Shown here in pieces: positions 27,755 through 35,370 of a stretch of 64,000 bases of DNA. The position numbers were made by a program, and so were the translations under genes. The stretch is from DASYTH01 sp035762905 (lineage in GTDB: Bacteria > Actinomycetota > Actinomycetes > Mycobacteriales > Pseudonocardiaceae). The notes beneath the pieces are model-generated. The model did not search any database. It worked only from the letters and a program-made list of their open reading frames with translations, and had not been told where the DNA came from. The stretch covers positions 17,997-81,996 of the forward strand of contig NZ_DASUCC010000067.1 of the NCBI RefSeq assembly GCF_035762905.1, read 5' to 3'. Position 1 is the first letter of the stretch, and every line of letters begins with the position of its first letter.

Positions 27755-27770
27755 TCGAACAAATGTTCGA
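27755..27770. promoter_or_regulatory. SOS box (LexA site) candidate
   Basis: TCGAACAAATGTTCGA matches the Gram-positive/actinobacterial LexA operator TCGAAC-N4-GTTCGA exactly. It lies after the stop of the upstream minus-strand gene, so the only gene it can obviously serve is the Fic-fold gene at 27436, some 320 bp away. Confidence 0.65.
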
Positions 27771-27794
27771 CGCCGTGTCAAGCGCCGGATCGGG

Positions 27795-29849
27795 TCACGG
27801 GTTGGGCAGGGGCAGGAACCGCCCGGAGGCGTCCACCGGGCGGATGCGCCCGTAGGTGTCCACCACCGGGATGCGGCCGGTGGCGTCCAGCGGTTGCTGC
27901 TGCTGGGGTTGCGGCAGGCGGGGGTGACCGTTGGCGTCCAGCGGCGGCAGTTGGGTGGTGACGTCGGGTCCACCGGCCGGCCAGGCGTTCGGGACCGGGC
28001 GGAACCGCATGCTGACGTCCGCGGGACGCAGCCGCCCGTGGGTGTCCATCGGAGCGGGCCGGCCGTCCGCGCCGACCACCGGAATACGGGTCGTGGACTC
28101 GGTGTCCGCCGGGGAGGGCGGCCGCATCCGGCCGTTGGTGGCCACCGGATGTGTCGGGATGCCGTAGCTCGCCAGGTGGCCGTTGGTCGCGGTGGCCGGG
28201 TGCATCCGCAGGTCGCTGGCGGCGGCCGGATGCGGATGACCGTTGCTCGCCGCGGCCGGGCGCATTCGGGGGTTGCTGGCCGCGGCCGGATGCGGGTGCC
28301 CGTTGGTCGCCGCCGGATGCAGTTGGCCGCTGAACGTGTTGGCCGGGTGCATGCGCGGGTTGCTGGCGGCGGCCGGGTGCAGGTGGCCGTTGGTCGGTGG
28401 CGGGACCGGCGTGACCCGGGTGCCGGTCGATGCCGCGACCGGTTGGCCGTTGGTCGCCGGGGACTCGGCGGGTTCCACCGGACGCAGCCGCTCGCTGGTG
28501 TCGAGCGGCTTGATCCGGCCGTTGGACCGGCTGGACCGGTCCGTCCGGGACCGCTTGGCCTCGGCCGGAATCGCGTGCCGGCCGGTCCTGCGGCCCTTCC
28601 CACCGCCGACCGCGACCGCATCCTGCTCGGCGGCGACGGCCGGCGCCGGCTCGCGCTCCTCGCCCGGTACCGGGTTCTGCTCGCACACGCTGTCGGTCCA
28701 GCTCAGCACGGAAGCCGGGCAGTCCACACCGACCACGCCCATCAGCCGGCCGTCCTTGACGTAGCCGACCAGCTCACCGGTGCCGGCACCCGCGGTGCCC
28801 AGGCTCATCGTGTCATCGCCCAGCTTGGGCACTCCGGCAGCCTGGATCCGCACGCCGTACTGCTCGGTCCAGAACCGCGGCATCGGGGTGAACGGCTTGG
28901 CGCCGGCCCGGCCGGCGAGCAGGCTCTCCGCCGCCGCCCGGCCCATCTCGACCGCGTTGAGCCAGTGCTCGATCCGCCTCGGCACCTCGTCGAACCGCAG
29001 GTTCGGCCACTGCGCGACGTCCCCGGCGGCCACCACGTCCTCGGCGCCGACCACGTGGCAGGTCGGCTCGCACACCACGCCGTTGTCCAGCGGCAGCCCG
29101 GAACCGCGCAGCCAGGTGGTGCACGGCTCGGTTCCGGCGGCGATCACCACGCAGGCCGCCACCATGGTGCTGCCGTCGGTCAGCTGCAGCGCGATGCCGT
29201 CCGGTCCCGGTGCCCACTGTTTGACCGAGTTGCCCAGCGCCAGGTCCACCCCGTGCTCGCTGTGCGTGCGGGTCAGCCACTCCCCCAGCTTCGGGCCGAG
29301 CACGTTGCCGAGCAGGTTCTTGCCCCGGCCGATGATCGTCACGTCGCGGCCGAGATGCCGCAGGCTCGCCGCGATCTCGCAGCCGGTGAACCCGCCGCCG
29401 ACCACCGCGACCGGACCGCGGTGCGCACCGAGCGCGCGCTCCAGCTCCAGCGCGTCGGAAAGCGTGCGCATGAGCACGATCCGGTTGTCGTGGTACGGAA
29501 CGTTGTTGGGCCGCTTGGCTTCCACGCCGGTGGCGATGATCAGGCCGTCGTAGCTGAGCTCCTCGGCGCCGGGCAGCCGGACGATCCGGTTGCGCGGCAA
29601 CAGGTACGCCGCCTGGGTGCCCAGCCGCCACTTGGCGCCGATGTCCCGGTAAGCCGGCAGCATCAGGTCGTTGGGCCGCATGTTGCCCATCAGCAGCTGC
29701 TTGGACAGCGCGGGCCGGTGGTACGGCGCGACCCGCTCGGAGCCGACCATCACCAGCTCACCGTTGAAACCCAGCTCGCGGAGTCGTTCGGCCGCACGGA
29801 GACCGGCAAGGCCGGCCCCCACCACGACGATCCGCTCGGCCTGGCTCAT
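27795..29849 (-). CDS. FAD/NAD(P)H ferredoxin reductase with long repetitive Pro/His/Asn tail
   Basis: Residues 1 to about 390 form a complete pyridine-nucleotide disulfide-fold ferredoxin reductase: FAD motif GAGLAG near residue 10, NAD motif GGGFTG near 150, and AAGDVAQW near 270. Residues about 391-684 are a low-complexity tail with imperfect repeats of the type TNGHPHPAAASNPRMRP and DTYGRIRPVDASGRF. Such a tail is absent from normal family members of about 400 residues. The start ATG 29849 overlaps the stop of the upstream membrane ferredoxin gene (TGATG), so the reductase probably feeds electrons to that protein. The tail may bind metal through His or tether the enzyme; this is a guess. 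Confidence 0.85.
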   Translation of the reverse strand: MSQAERIVVVGAGLAGLRAAERLRELGFNGELVMVGSERVAPYHRPALSKQLLMGNMRPNDLMLPAYRDIGAKWRLGTQAAYLLPRNRIVRLPGAEELSYDGLIIATGVEAKRPNNVPYHDNRIVLMRTLSDALELERALGAHRGPVAVVGGGFTGCEIAASLRHLGRDVTIIGRGKNLLGNVLGPKLGEWLTRTHSEHGVDLALGNSVKQWAPGPDGIALQLTDGSTMVAACVVIAAGTEPCTTWLRGSGLPLDNGVVCEPTCHVVGAEDVVAAGDVAQWPNLRFDEVPRRIEHWLNAVEMGRAAAESLLAGRAGAKPFTPMPRFWTEQYGVRIQAAGVPKLGDDTMSLGTAGAGTGELVGYVKDGRLMGVVGVDCPASVLSWTDSVCEQNPVPGEEREPAPAVAAEQDAVAVGGGKGRRTGRHAIPAEAKRSRTDRSSRSNGRIKPLDTSERLRPVEPAESPATNGQPVAASTGTRVTPVPPPTNGHLHPAAASNPRMHPANTFSGQLHPAATNGHPHPAAASNPRMRPAAASNGHPHPAAASDLRMHPATATNGHLASYGIPTHPVATNGRMRPPSPADTESTTRIPVVGADGRPAPMDTHGRLRPADVSMRFRPVPNAWPAGGPDVTTQLPPLDANGHPRLPQPQQQQPLDATGRIPVVDTYGRIRPVDASGRFLPLPNP
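28181..28400 (-). repeat. Degenerate in-frame repeats encoding NGHxHPAAASNPRM units
   Basis: Within the reductase tail, about 60-bp units recur, each encoding a variant of NGHPHPAAASNPRMRPA with interspersed shorter ATNGH units. The repeats are imperfect at both DNA and protein level, so they are not a recent duplication artefact. They stay in frame and are protein-coding. Confidence 0.75.
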
Positions 29850-30733
29850 CAGTTGACCTCTTGGAGTTTGATCGCACGCATGGGGCAGGACCGCGCCGCG
29901 GCTTGCGCCCCGGCACGGTCCTCGGTGTGCGGGTCCCGGATGTAGCGCAGGCGTCCGTCCTCGAGGAGCTGGAACAGCTCCGGCGACTCGGCCTGACAGA
30001 TTCCGTACCGCTTGCAGCGCTGGTTGTCGACGTTGACGCGGATCTTGGTGCGGCCGTTGACCGCGCCGTTCGAGCTTCCGTTGACCGCGCCGTTGCGGTT
30101 GCCCGTGCCGGTCGGGACCACCGCGTACTCCTGCGGCACCGGCGATGCGTTGGCGGCCGGCGCGGCGGTGAGCAGGCCGGCCTTGATCAGCCAGCGGGGC
30201 GGCAGCACGCGCAGCACGGTCAGGGTGACCGCGGGAACCAGCACGGTGACCCCGCCCAGCCAAAGCACGGCCAGGTGCCCGTTGGCGACCGCGCCGAACC
30301 ACGAGTGCACCACGATCATGGCAACGGCCAGATAGGCGAGCTGGTGGAAGCGCAGCCACTTGCGGTAGGCGATGAACCGCTTGAGCGCGACCGCGACCGT
30401 GATGCCGATCATCAGCTCGAGCCCGAAGATCCCCAGTGCGTGCCGGAACAGGCCGCTGAACGGCACGGTGATGCTGAACAGATCCAGTCCCTGCTCGCGC
30501 AGCAGCAGGAAGATCCCGGCGTGGGTCATGCCGGTGGACAGCGTGAAGATCGCCAGGACCATGTGGAACGAGCGGACCGACTGGTAGCCGGTGAGCCGGC
30601 GGATCCATCCGGTCGCGGTGAAGATTCCCCAGCACAGGGTGAGGCACATCAGTACATAGGACAACCGGGCCGAGAGTGCGGCGACTTCACGGATACCGAT
30701 GTCGTGCTGTGGCAAGGCGAGATAGCCATGCAC
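29849..30733 (-). CDS. Ferric-reductase-like membrane protein fused to a 3Fe-4S ferredoxin
   Basis: The 294-residue protein has about five to six transmembrane helices (about 20-195). Paired His residues in adjacent helices (FHMVLAIFTLSTGMTH and FHQLAYLAVAMIVVHSW) should ligate haem b, as in ferric-reductase/FRD domains. An Asn/Gly-rich linker (about 205-228) leads to a small ferredoxin with Cys240, Cys246 and Cys283, a three-cysteine pattern typical of [3Fe-4S] P450-type ferredoxins. I prefer GTG 30733, with GGAGG 8 nt upstream, over a TTG at 30748. With the reductase encoded next, it could form a NAD(P)H-FAD-ferredoxin-haem chain at the membrane. The final acceptor is unknown. Confidence 0.8.
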   Translation of the reverse strand: MHGYLALPQHDIGIREVAALSARLSYVLMCLTLCWGIFTATGWIRRLTGYQSVRSFHMVLAIFTLSTGMTHAGIFLLLREQGLDLFSITVPFSGLFRHALGIFGLELMIGITVAVALKRFIAYRKWLRFHQLAYLAVAMIVVHSWFGAVANGHLAVLWLGGVTVLVPAVTLTVLRVLPPRWLIKAGLLTAAPAANASPVPQEYAVVPTGTGNRNGAVNGSSNGAVNGRTKIRVNVDNQRCKRYGICQAESPELFQLLEDGRLRYIRDPHTEDRAGAQAAARSCPMRAIKLQEVN

Positions 30734-30811
30734 CGGTCTTGCCTCCAAGATACGACGGAGCGGGACGTTGGGTCTGGTGGCGACGCGGCCATCACCGCGG
30801 CATGGTCGCGC

Positions 30812-31588
30812 TCACCTCTCCGCCGTCCCATGGCGGGTTCCGGTCCGCACCACGATCAGGGTTCCGACCACCATGACCGCGCCGAGGACGATGGCCATGA
30901 TGATGGCGCTCTTGCTGAGCCGGTTCTCCGGGTAACCGTTGGTGCGTGCGGCCGCCTGGGCGAACATCCCGTGCTCGGCGTCCACGAGACCGGTGCTCTC
31001 CAGCAGGCGCATGTGCTTCATCACGATCACGTTGGCGGTCTCGGCGAAGCCGCGGATGATCTCGTTGCGGGTTCCGGCGCGAACCTCGGACACCAGTCCG
31101 AAAACGGTGCCGTGTGCCGCCCGCAGCCGGTCGACGAACGTGCGGTCGAACTCGGCGCCGGACTTGCCGGCGATCTCGGTCATCCAGCTCTGCTGGGACG
31201 ACGAGGCCTGTTCCGGAAGTGACACGCCGAACTGTCCGGCGAGCTTCTTGATGTCGATGTCGAGCTGGGTGTGATCGGCGGCGATCTCGGTGCCCACGTC
31301 CTTGACGACCTGGGTGCTTCCCTTCTTGGCCGCCAGCTGGCCCATCGGGATCTCCCAGAGGTTCGCGAACCGGATCACGGTCATGAACTCCCGCTCGATG
31401 GCGGTCGCCTGGCCCGGCTCGGCGGGCGCGTCCGGTTGTTCCTGTTCCGCGAAGACGATTCCGGCGAGCGGGAACAATGCACCCAGAATTGCCACCAGCG
31501 TCGCTATGGTCCAGCGTGAGGTACCGCGCAGCATTAATTGAGCCCACATTCGGTCAGAATTGCTTGACAATTGGCCGGTATTGCCCAT
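30812..31588 (-). CDS. DUF4142 exported helical protein with C-terminal membrane anchor
   Basis: The 258-residue protein has an N-terminal signal or anchor helix (about 27-47), then a ferritin-like helical DUF4142 domain (about 60-205; MTVIRFANLWEIPMGQLAAKKG is characteristic). A transmembrane helix near the C-terminus (about 228-250) follows. ATG 31588 is only 2 nt after the stop of the small lipoprotein gene, so both are coupled. DUF4142 proteins are usually periplasmic or extracellular with no proven enzymatic role. Confidence 0.82.
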   Translation of the reverse strand: MGNTGQLSSNSDRMWAQLMLRGTSRWTIATLVAILGALFPLAGIVFAEQEQPDAPAEPGQATAIEREFMTVIRFANLWEIPMGQLAAKKGSTQVVKDVGTEIAADHTQLDIDIKKLAGQFGVSLPEQASSSQQSWMTEIAGKSGAEFDRTFVDRLRAAHGTVFGLVSEVRAGTRNEIIRGFAETANVIVMKHMRLLESTGLVDAEHGMFAQAAARTNGYPENRLSKSAIIMAIVLGAVMVVGTLIVVRTGTRHGTAER

Positions 31589-31590
31589 TG

Positions 31591-31758
31591 TTACCGCAGT
31601 AACGACGGCTCGGGCGCCCAGTCGATGCCCGGCGCCAGGCCGCTCGCCTTGCCGTACTCACTGTCCACACCTTCGCGCAGCTCACAGCCGCTGAGCAGTA
31701 CCGCGGCGAGTGCCGCCACGGCCGCCAGGCTTACGACCCGCAAGCCAAGAACCCGCAT
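31591..31758 (-). CDS. Small lipoprotein, 55 residues
   Basis: This short gene encodes a Sec lipoprotein. Arg residues 2 and 7 flank a hydrophobic stretch (8-22) that ends in the lipobox LLSGC, with Cys25 as the lipidation site. Only 30 residues follow, including EGVDSEYGKASGLAPGIDW. GGAAGGGG lies about 10 nt before the ATG. Its TAA stop lies 2 nt before the DUF4142 start and sits inside the palindrome GTTACCGCAGTAAC (31590-31603). It probably works with the DUF4142 protein at the cell surface. Confidence 0.7.
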   Translation of the reverse strand: MRVLGLRVVSLAAVAALAAVLLSGCELREGVDSEYGKASGLAPGIDWAPEPSLLR

Positions 31759-31993
31759 CGAACCCGACCCCTTCCAGCAGATTCGCGTCGACCGGTTGGT
31801 CGCAGCGGCATCGTCGGCGCGCGATTCACCGTTCGTCGGTGAACATGTATACGTTAGATAACGGTTGGGCGGTTCAGCCTAACGCCCTGTGTCGACTATG
31901 GCGTGGATCACAAGAGCAATTTTGAACCGCCGAAGGCCGGTTTCCGTAGCAACGCCGGGTTTCGTCCCGGGCCGGCCGGGGAACCTCCCGGAC

Positions 31994-32710
31994 GTGGGCA
32001 AACCTGGACGAGCCGCGCTGGCCGTGACCATGGCGCTGGTGCTGGCGGGCTGCACTGACGACGATGAGCCGGTGCTCGGCGCGGCGCCGCTCGGCGACCG
32101 GGACGGCCGGACCGTCACCGCGGAGCTGGCCGACCGGCAGGAGGCCCGGCTGGACATCGTCAGCGGTGCCTCGGTGATCATCGTGCGCGCCGCCGACCTG
32201 AACGGCGCCCTGTTCCGCGCCAGCACGCCGGACGGTTCCCGGGTGCTGCCCACCGCCGGCGTGGACGGCGACACCGTCCGCGTGGCCCTGCGCGACGGCG
32301 CCGGCCCGGGTAACGCCGAGCTGCGGGTGGAGCTGAGCAGCCGGGTGACCTGGCGGATCCGGCTCGACGGCGGCGCCAACCAGCAGTCGTTGGACCTGCG
32401 CGAAGGCCGCCTGGCCGGCCTGGAGTTCGGCGCCGGCAGCACCCGGATCGACGCCACCCTGCCGCGCCCGAGCGGCAGCGTCGTGGTGCGCATGGCCGGC
32501 GGTGCCAGCGTGTTCGACCTGCATCTGTCCGAGGGCGACCCGGCCACGGTGCTGATCGCCGGCGGGGCCGGCTCGGCCACCCTCGACGGCACCACCCGCA
32601 CCGGCATCGCCGCCGGCACCACCCTGTCCACCGGCGACACCGCCGCCACCGACCGCTACCAGGTCGACCTCATGGCCGGCGTCTCCACCTTCAGCATCGA
32701 CCGAATCTGA
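31994..32710 (+). CDS. Lipoprotein with DUF4097-like beta-repeat domain
   Basis: The 238-residue protein has a textbook lipoprotein signal from GTG 31994: KPGR, then a hydrophobic run ending in the lipobox LVLAGC with Cys20. The open frame reaches back to 31889, but that would bury the signal. The mature part is Gly/Val/Asp-rich with regular beta repeats (for example GSVVVRMAGGASVFDLHL), like the DUF4097/adhesin beta-roll. It is divergent from the lipoprotein-DUF4142 pair across 235 bp with an AT-rich centre. Function is unknown. Confidence 0.65.
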   Translation: MGKPGRAALAVTMALVLAGCTDDDEPVLGAAPLGDRDGRTVTAELADRQEARLDIVSGASVIIVRAADLNGALFRASTPDGSRVLPTAGVDGDTVRVALRDGAGPGNAELRVELSSRVTWRIRLDGGANQQSLDLREGRLAGLEFGAGSTRIDATLPRPSGSVVVRMAGGASVFDLHLSEGDPATVLIAGGAGSATLDGTTRTGIAAGTTLSTGDTAATDRYQVDLMAGVSTFSIDRI

Positions 32711-32711
32711 C

Positions 32712-33233
32712 TCAGGGCAACACATCGGTCACATAACGCAGCTCCGGGACCGGCGGGCTGAACCGGGGATCCGGCCGCACCGTGCCGTCCGGCCGCCACC
32801 CCAGACGCTCGTAGAACCGCCGGGCCCGGTCGTTGCCGTCCACCACCCACAGATACCCCGACCGGTAGCCGAGCCCGGCCAGCTCAGCGACCAGACACTC
32901 GAACAGCGGCTTGGCCACGCCCCGGCCCCACCAGTCCGGGTGCACATTGATCATCCGCAGCTCCCCCGTCCCGTCCGGCACGGCCACCCGTGGCGCCCCC
33001 ACCTCCCCGATCCCGACGACCCGCCCGCGCCGCTCGGCCACCAGGTGCCGGACCGGACCGGGCGGCTCGGGCTCGACCAGCGCCGCTGCCCACCGCCCGG
33101 ACCGCTCGTCCACGTCGAGGCCCCGCAACACGTCGTCGGGAAGAATGCCGGCATACGCCGCCCGCCAGGCCGCGATCTGCACCCCAGCGAAGTCACGGGC
33201 ATCGGCCAGCCGGGCCACCCTGATCCGGACCAT
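32712..33233 (-). CDS. GNAT-family N-acetyltransferase
   Basis: The 173-residue protein has the GNAT fold. The acetyl-CoA loop is VHPDWWGRGVAKPLFECL, the usual V-x-P-x-x-x-x-x-G-x-G/A motif. A NDRARRFYERLGWRPDG stretch near the end forms motif B. ATG 33233 begins the conserved domain (MVRIRVARLADA). The acceptor (amino acid, antibiotic or protein) cannot be told. It is convergent with the upstream lipoprotein gene, only 1 bp apart. Confidence 0.88.
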   Translation of the reverse strand: MVRIRVARLADARDFAGVQIAAWRAAYAGILPDDVLRGLDVDERSGRWAAALVEPEPPGPVRHLVAERRGRVVGIGEVGAPRVAVPDGTGELRMINVHPDWWGRGVAKPLFECLVAELAGLGYRSGYLWVVDGNDRARRFYERLGWRPDGTVRPDPRFSPPVPELRYVTDVLP

Positions 33234-33342
33234 TGCGCGGACGCTAACAGCGGGCGCTCGCGGTTGCGAACACCTCGTTGCCGCGCAAGGGAGTTCCGGG
33301 TCGCCGACACTCATCGGTGCCGCGGTCATCGTCGCCGGCCGA

Positions 33343-33385
33343 TTGACTTTGCGCCACAAAGTCAGCTACTTTGTGGCGCAAAGTC
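33343..33385 (+). promoter_or_regulatory. Promoter embedded in a nested inverted-repeat operator
   Basis: Two 18-bp arms, 33345-33362 and 33368-33385, are perfect inverted repeats separated by CAGCT. Each arm is itself an inverted repeat, ACTTTG-N5-CAAAGT (N5 is CGCCA in one and TGGCG in the other). A promoter TTGACT (33343-33348), 18-nt spacer, TACTTT (33367-33372) lies inside. A dimeric winged-helix repressor bound here would block transcription of the 33404-34889 operon, and that operon's last gene encodes such a protein. Confidence 0.75.
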
Positions 33386-33403
33386 GATGGATGGCGAGGA
33401 TTC

Positions 33404-33964
33404 ATGACCGATCTGATGCACCGCACCCCGCCGACCGTTCGGGATACGGCCGCCACCGCGCTGGTGCTTGGCTTGGCTTCGGCCGCCTGGGCTGGTTGGG
33501 GACTGGCGCAGCCACCGGACGGCTGGTCACTGCCGCTGATCGTGGGCTCGATGCTCGGCGTGCTTGTCGCGGCCGTCGCGGGGATACGGACGTGGACGTA
33601 CCGGGCGGGCGCGTCCGCCATGCACGACCCGGCCGGCCGGCGCCGCTACGTCCGCATTGTCGGCGTCGAGGTCGGGCTCATCGTGCTCGGCGTGCTCGTG
33701 CTCGAGTTCGCCGGCCGGTCCGACTATCTGGCGCCGTGGACCCTGTTCGTGGTCGGTGCGCACCTTCTTCCGCTGGGCGGGTTGTTCCGGGTCGCCGGTC
33801 TGCGGATCGCCGGCGTACTGCTGGCGCTGGTGGCGGTCGCGGCCGGGCTGAGCGGCATGCTCGGCGGCCCGGCGCCCAGCGCGGTGTCTGGCGCGGGCGG
33901 CGCGCTGGTCATGATCGTGGCCGGTGCGGTGGAACTGGGCCGGTCCTGGACGATCGCCGCATGA
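33404..33964 (+). CDS. Membrane protein of a regulator-linked operon
   Basis: This 186-residue protein has about six hydrophobic segments and very short loops. I recognise no functional motif. ATG 33404 follows GCGAGGA closely; an upstream in-frame ATG at 33371 lies inside the promoter and is rejected. It is the first gene after the nested inverted repeat and overlaps the next gene by ATGA. Its co-expression with a small winged-helix regulator suggests it senses or responds to an envelope condition. Confidence 0.6.
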   Translation: MTDLMHRTPPTVRDTAATALVLGLASAAWAGWGLAQPPDGWSLPLIVGSMLGVLVAAVAGIRTWTYRAGASAMHDPAGRRRYVRIVGVEVGLIVLGVLVLEFAGRSDYLAPWTLFVVGAHLLPLGGLFRVAGLRIAGVLLALVAVAAGLSGMLGGPAPSAVSGAGGALVMIVAGAVELGRSWTIAA

Positions 33965-34590
33965 CCGCGCCCGGCGAGAACGACGACTTCGACCCGAGCG
34001 CGGCGGCCGCACTGCTTCAGCAGACCACGCACCGGGTCCGCCGGTCCACCGCCGTCCGCACTCCCGTCGTGTACGCCGGGTGGGGCGTGGCCTGGCTGGT
34101 CGGCCTTGGCGGGATGTGGCTGTCCGTGCGCGACCAGCGGCCCTACCACGGCCCGGCCACGGCGCCCACCGTGGTGCTCGGCGTGCTGCTGGCGGCCGCG
34201 CTGGCGCTCACCATGGTGGTGGTGCTCAGACCGACCAGGGGGATCAGCGGCCAGTCCGAGGCGCAGGGCCGGATCTTCGGGCTGGCCTGGCTTTGCGGGT
34301 TCGTCCTGGTGTTCACCCTGATGGACGCCCTTGGCAGGCTGGGTGCGGACCCCGCCGTGCTCGGCACCGTCGGCGGGGCGGCGCCGATGCTGGTCACCAG
34401 CCTGTCCTACCTGGTCGGCGCGGCCGCCTGGCTGGATCGCGCCATGCTCACCATGGGTCTGTGGCTGGCGCTGGTCACCGCGGTCGGCGTGTACACCGGC
34501 CCGGTCACCCTGCTGTTCATCGCGGCCACCGCAGGCGGTGGCGGATTCCTGTTGATGGCGGGGTTCCTGTGGTGGCGTAGTCGGTCGTGA
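33961..34590 (+). CDS. Membrane protein, second gene of the operon
   Basis: A 209-residue protein with a charged N-terminus of about 35 residues and about six transmembrane segments. The start ATG overlaps the previous stop (ATGA), and its stop overlaps the regulator start (GTGA). No known motif is visible. Pairs of such membrane proteins with an HTH_27-type regulator are common in actinomycetes but poorly studied. Confidence 0.6.
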   Translation: MTAPGENDDFDPSAAAALLQQTTHRVRRSTAVRTPVVYAGWGVAWLVGLGGMWLSVRDQRPYHGPATAPTVVLGVLLAAALALTMVVVLRPTRGISGQSEAQGRIFGLAWLCGFVLVFTLMDALGRLGADPAVLGTVGGAAPMLVTSLSYLVGAAAWLDRAMLTMGLWLALVTAVGVYTGPVTLLFIAATAGGGGFLLMAGFLWWRSRS

Positions 34591-34889
34591 GCGCCGCCGA
34601 CGCCGAACTGGACCCGATCATCCACGTGCCCACCCGGCTGCGCATCGTGGCGACGCTGGCCACCTTGTCGGCCGGCGACAGCCTGTCGTTCTCCCGGTTG
34701 CAGCAACTGCTCGACCTCACCCCTGGCAATCTCATCACCCACCTGCGCAAGCTGGACGAGGCCGGCTACGTGACGAGCGTGAAGTCCCGTGGCAACAGTG
34801 GCAGCCACACCTCGGTGCACCTCACCAACGAGGGCCGCGCCGCCTTCGACCGCTATTCCACCGCGCTGCGGCGGCTCATCGACCCCTGA
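34587..34889 (+). CDS. Small winged-helix DNA-binding regulator (HTH_27/MarR-like)
   Basis: The 100-residue protein is a single winged helix: a helix with TRLRIVATLATL, the recognition region FSRLQQLLDLTPGNLITHLRKLDEAGYV, and a basic wing with KSRGNSGSHTSVHLT. This is the PF13601-type arrangement. GTG 34587 overlaps the stop of the preceding gene. It most likely autoregulates the operon through the nested repeat at 33343-33385. Confidence 0.85.
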   Translation: MSAADAELDPIIHVPTRLRIVATLATLSAGDSLSFSRLQQLLDLTPGNLITHLRKLDEAGYVTSVKSRGNSGSHTSVHLTNEGRAAFDRYSTALRRLIDP

Positions 34890-35370
34890 CTGTTCAGCCG
34901 CACCAGGACACGGCAGTGGGTGCCGTCCCGGCAGCGTCGGAACGCTCGGGGTGGGCACCTTTGCGGGGCTGGGCCCGGCGTTCCGCGGCACGGCTGTGGG
35001 CAGGTGCTCCGTGCACATCTCCGGGGCGCGGCCTGCCCACAACCGTGCACCGGGCACGCGGCGGCCGCTCGGTTGGGTTCTTCGGCTCGGGAAGGTGTGG
35101 GCGGGTGGGCGGGGTGGTTGAGCATGGGGAGAACCCGTGTCCCGGACCGGCCGCTGCGCGGCCGGTCCGGGACACGGCCTCGGGAACGGGGGTTCGGGGA
35201 GCCGGAAGCGGGGACTCGTTGGCTGGAGCTGGGAACTCAGCTGCCGGAACCAGGAACTCGGGTGCTGGAACCAAGACCTCAGCTGCCCGAACCAGGAACT
35301 CGGGTGCTGGAAACGGGAACTCGACTGTGCGGCGTGCGGCGTGCGGCCGGCGGTTGGAGGAGTGCACGGT
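34890..35370. other. Non-coding stretch with minisatellite
   Basis: This 480-bp gap between convergent genes has no coding region I can support. Frames running through it in both directions are low-complexity and have no ribosome site. It contains the 21-bp tandem repeats at 35221-35325. Confidence 0.55.
35221..35325. repeat. Five tandem copies of a 21-bp unit
   Basis: Five contiguous units start at 35221, 35242, 35263, 35284 and 35305. The unit begins TGCYGGAACC and ends near ACTCGGG. Copies 2 and 4 are almost identical, as are copies 3 and 5 in their first half, suggesting duplication of a 42-bp pair. There are no spacers, so it is not a CRISPR. Confidence 0.85.

Larger units (their letters stand above)
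27437..27794. other. Gene-poor stretch between two minus-strand genes
   Basis: This 358-bp gap has lower GC near 27440-27600 and no coding region I can support. It holds a palindromic hairpin at 27648-27665 and a SOS-type box at 27755-27770, described separately. Short TTG/GTG frames (27517-27762 and 27534-27746, minus) have no family resemblance or good ribosome site. The stretch probably contains the promoter and leader of the Fic-fold gene. Confidence 0.5.

Noticed and set aside
27517..27762. Short minus-strand frame of 81 residues between the flavin reductase and Fic-fold genes
   Set aside because: TTG start inside the SOS-type palindrome, no ribosome site, Arg-rich composition. A transposase remnant cannot be excluded but nothing supports it.
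31889..31993. N-terminal extension of the DUF4097-like lipoprotein
   Set aside because: It would place 35 basic residues before the signal peptide; starting at GTG 31994 gives a standard lipoprotein signal.
35221..35325. CRISPR array
   Set aside because: The units abut with no spacers, and no cas gene is present.
34894..35367. Minus-strand frame with 7-residue repeats (VPAPEFL type)
   Set aside because: The repeats come from the 21-bp minisatellite; there is no ribosome site or conserved domain.
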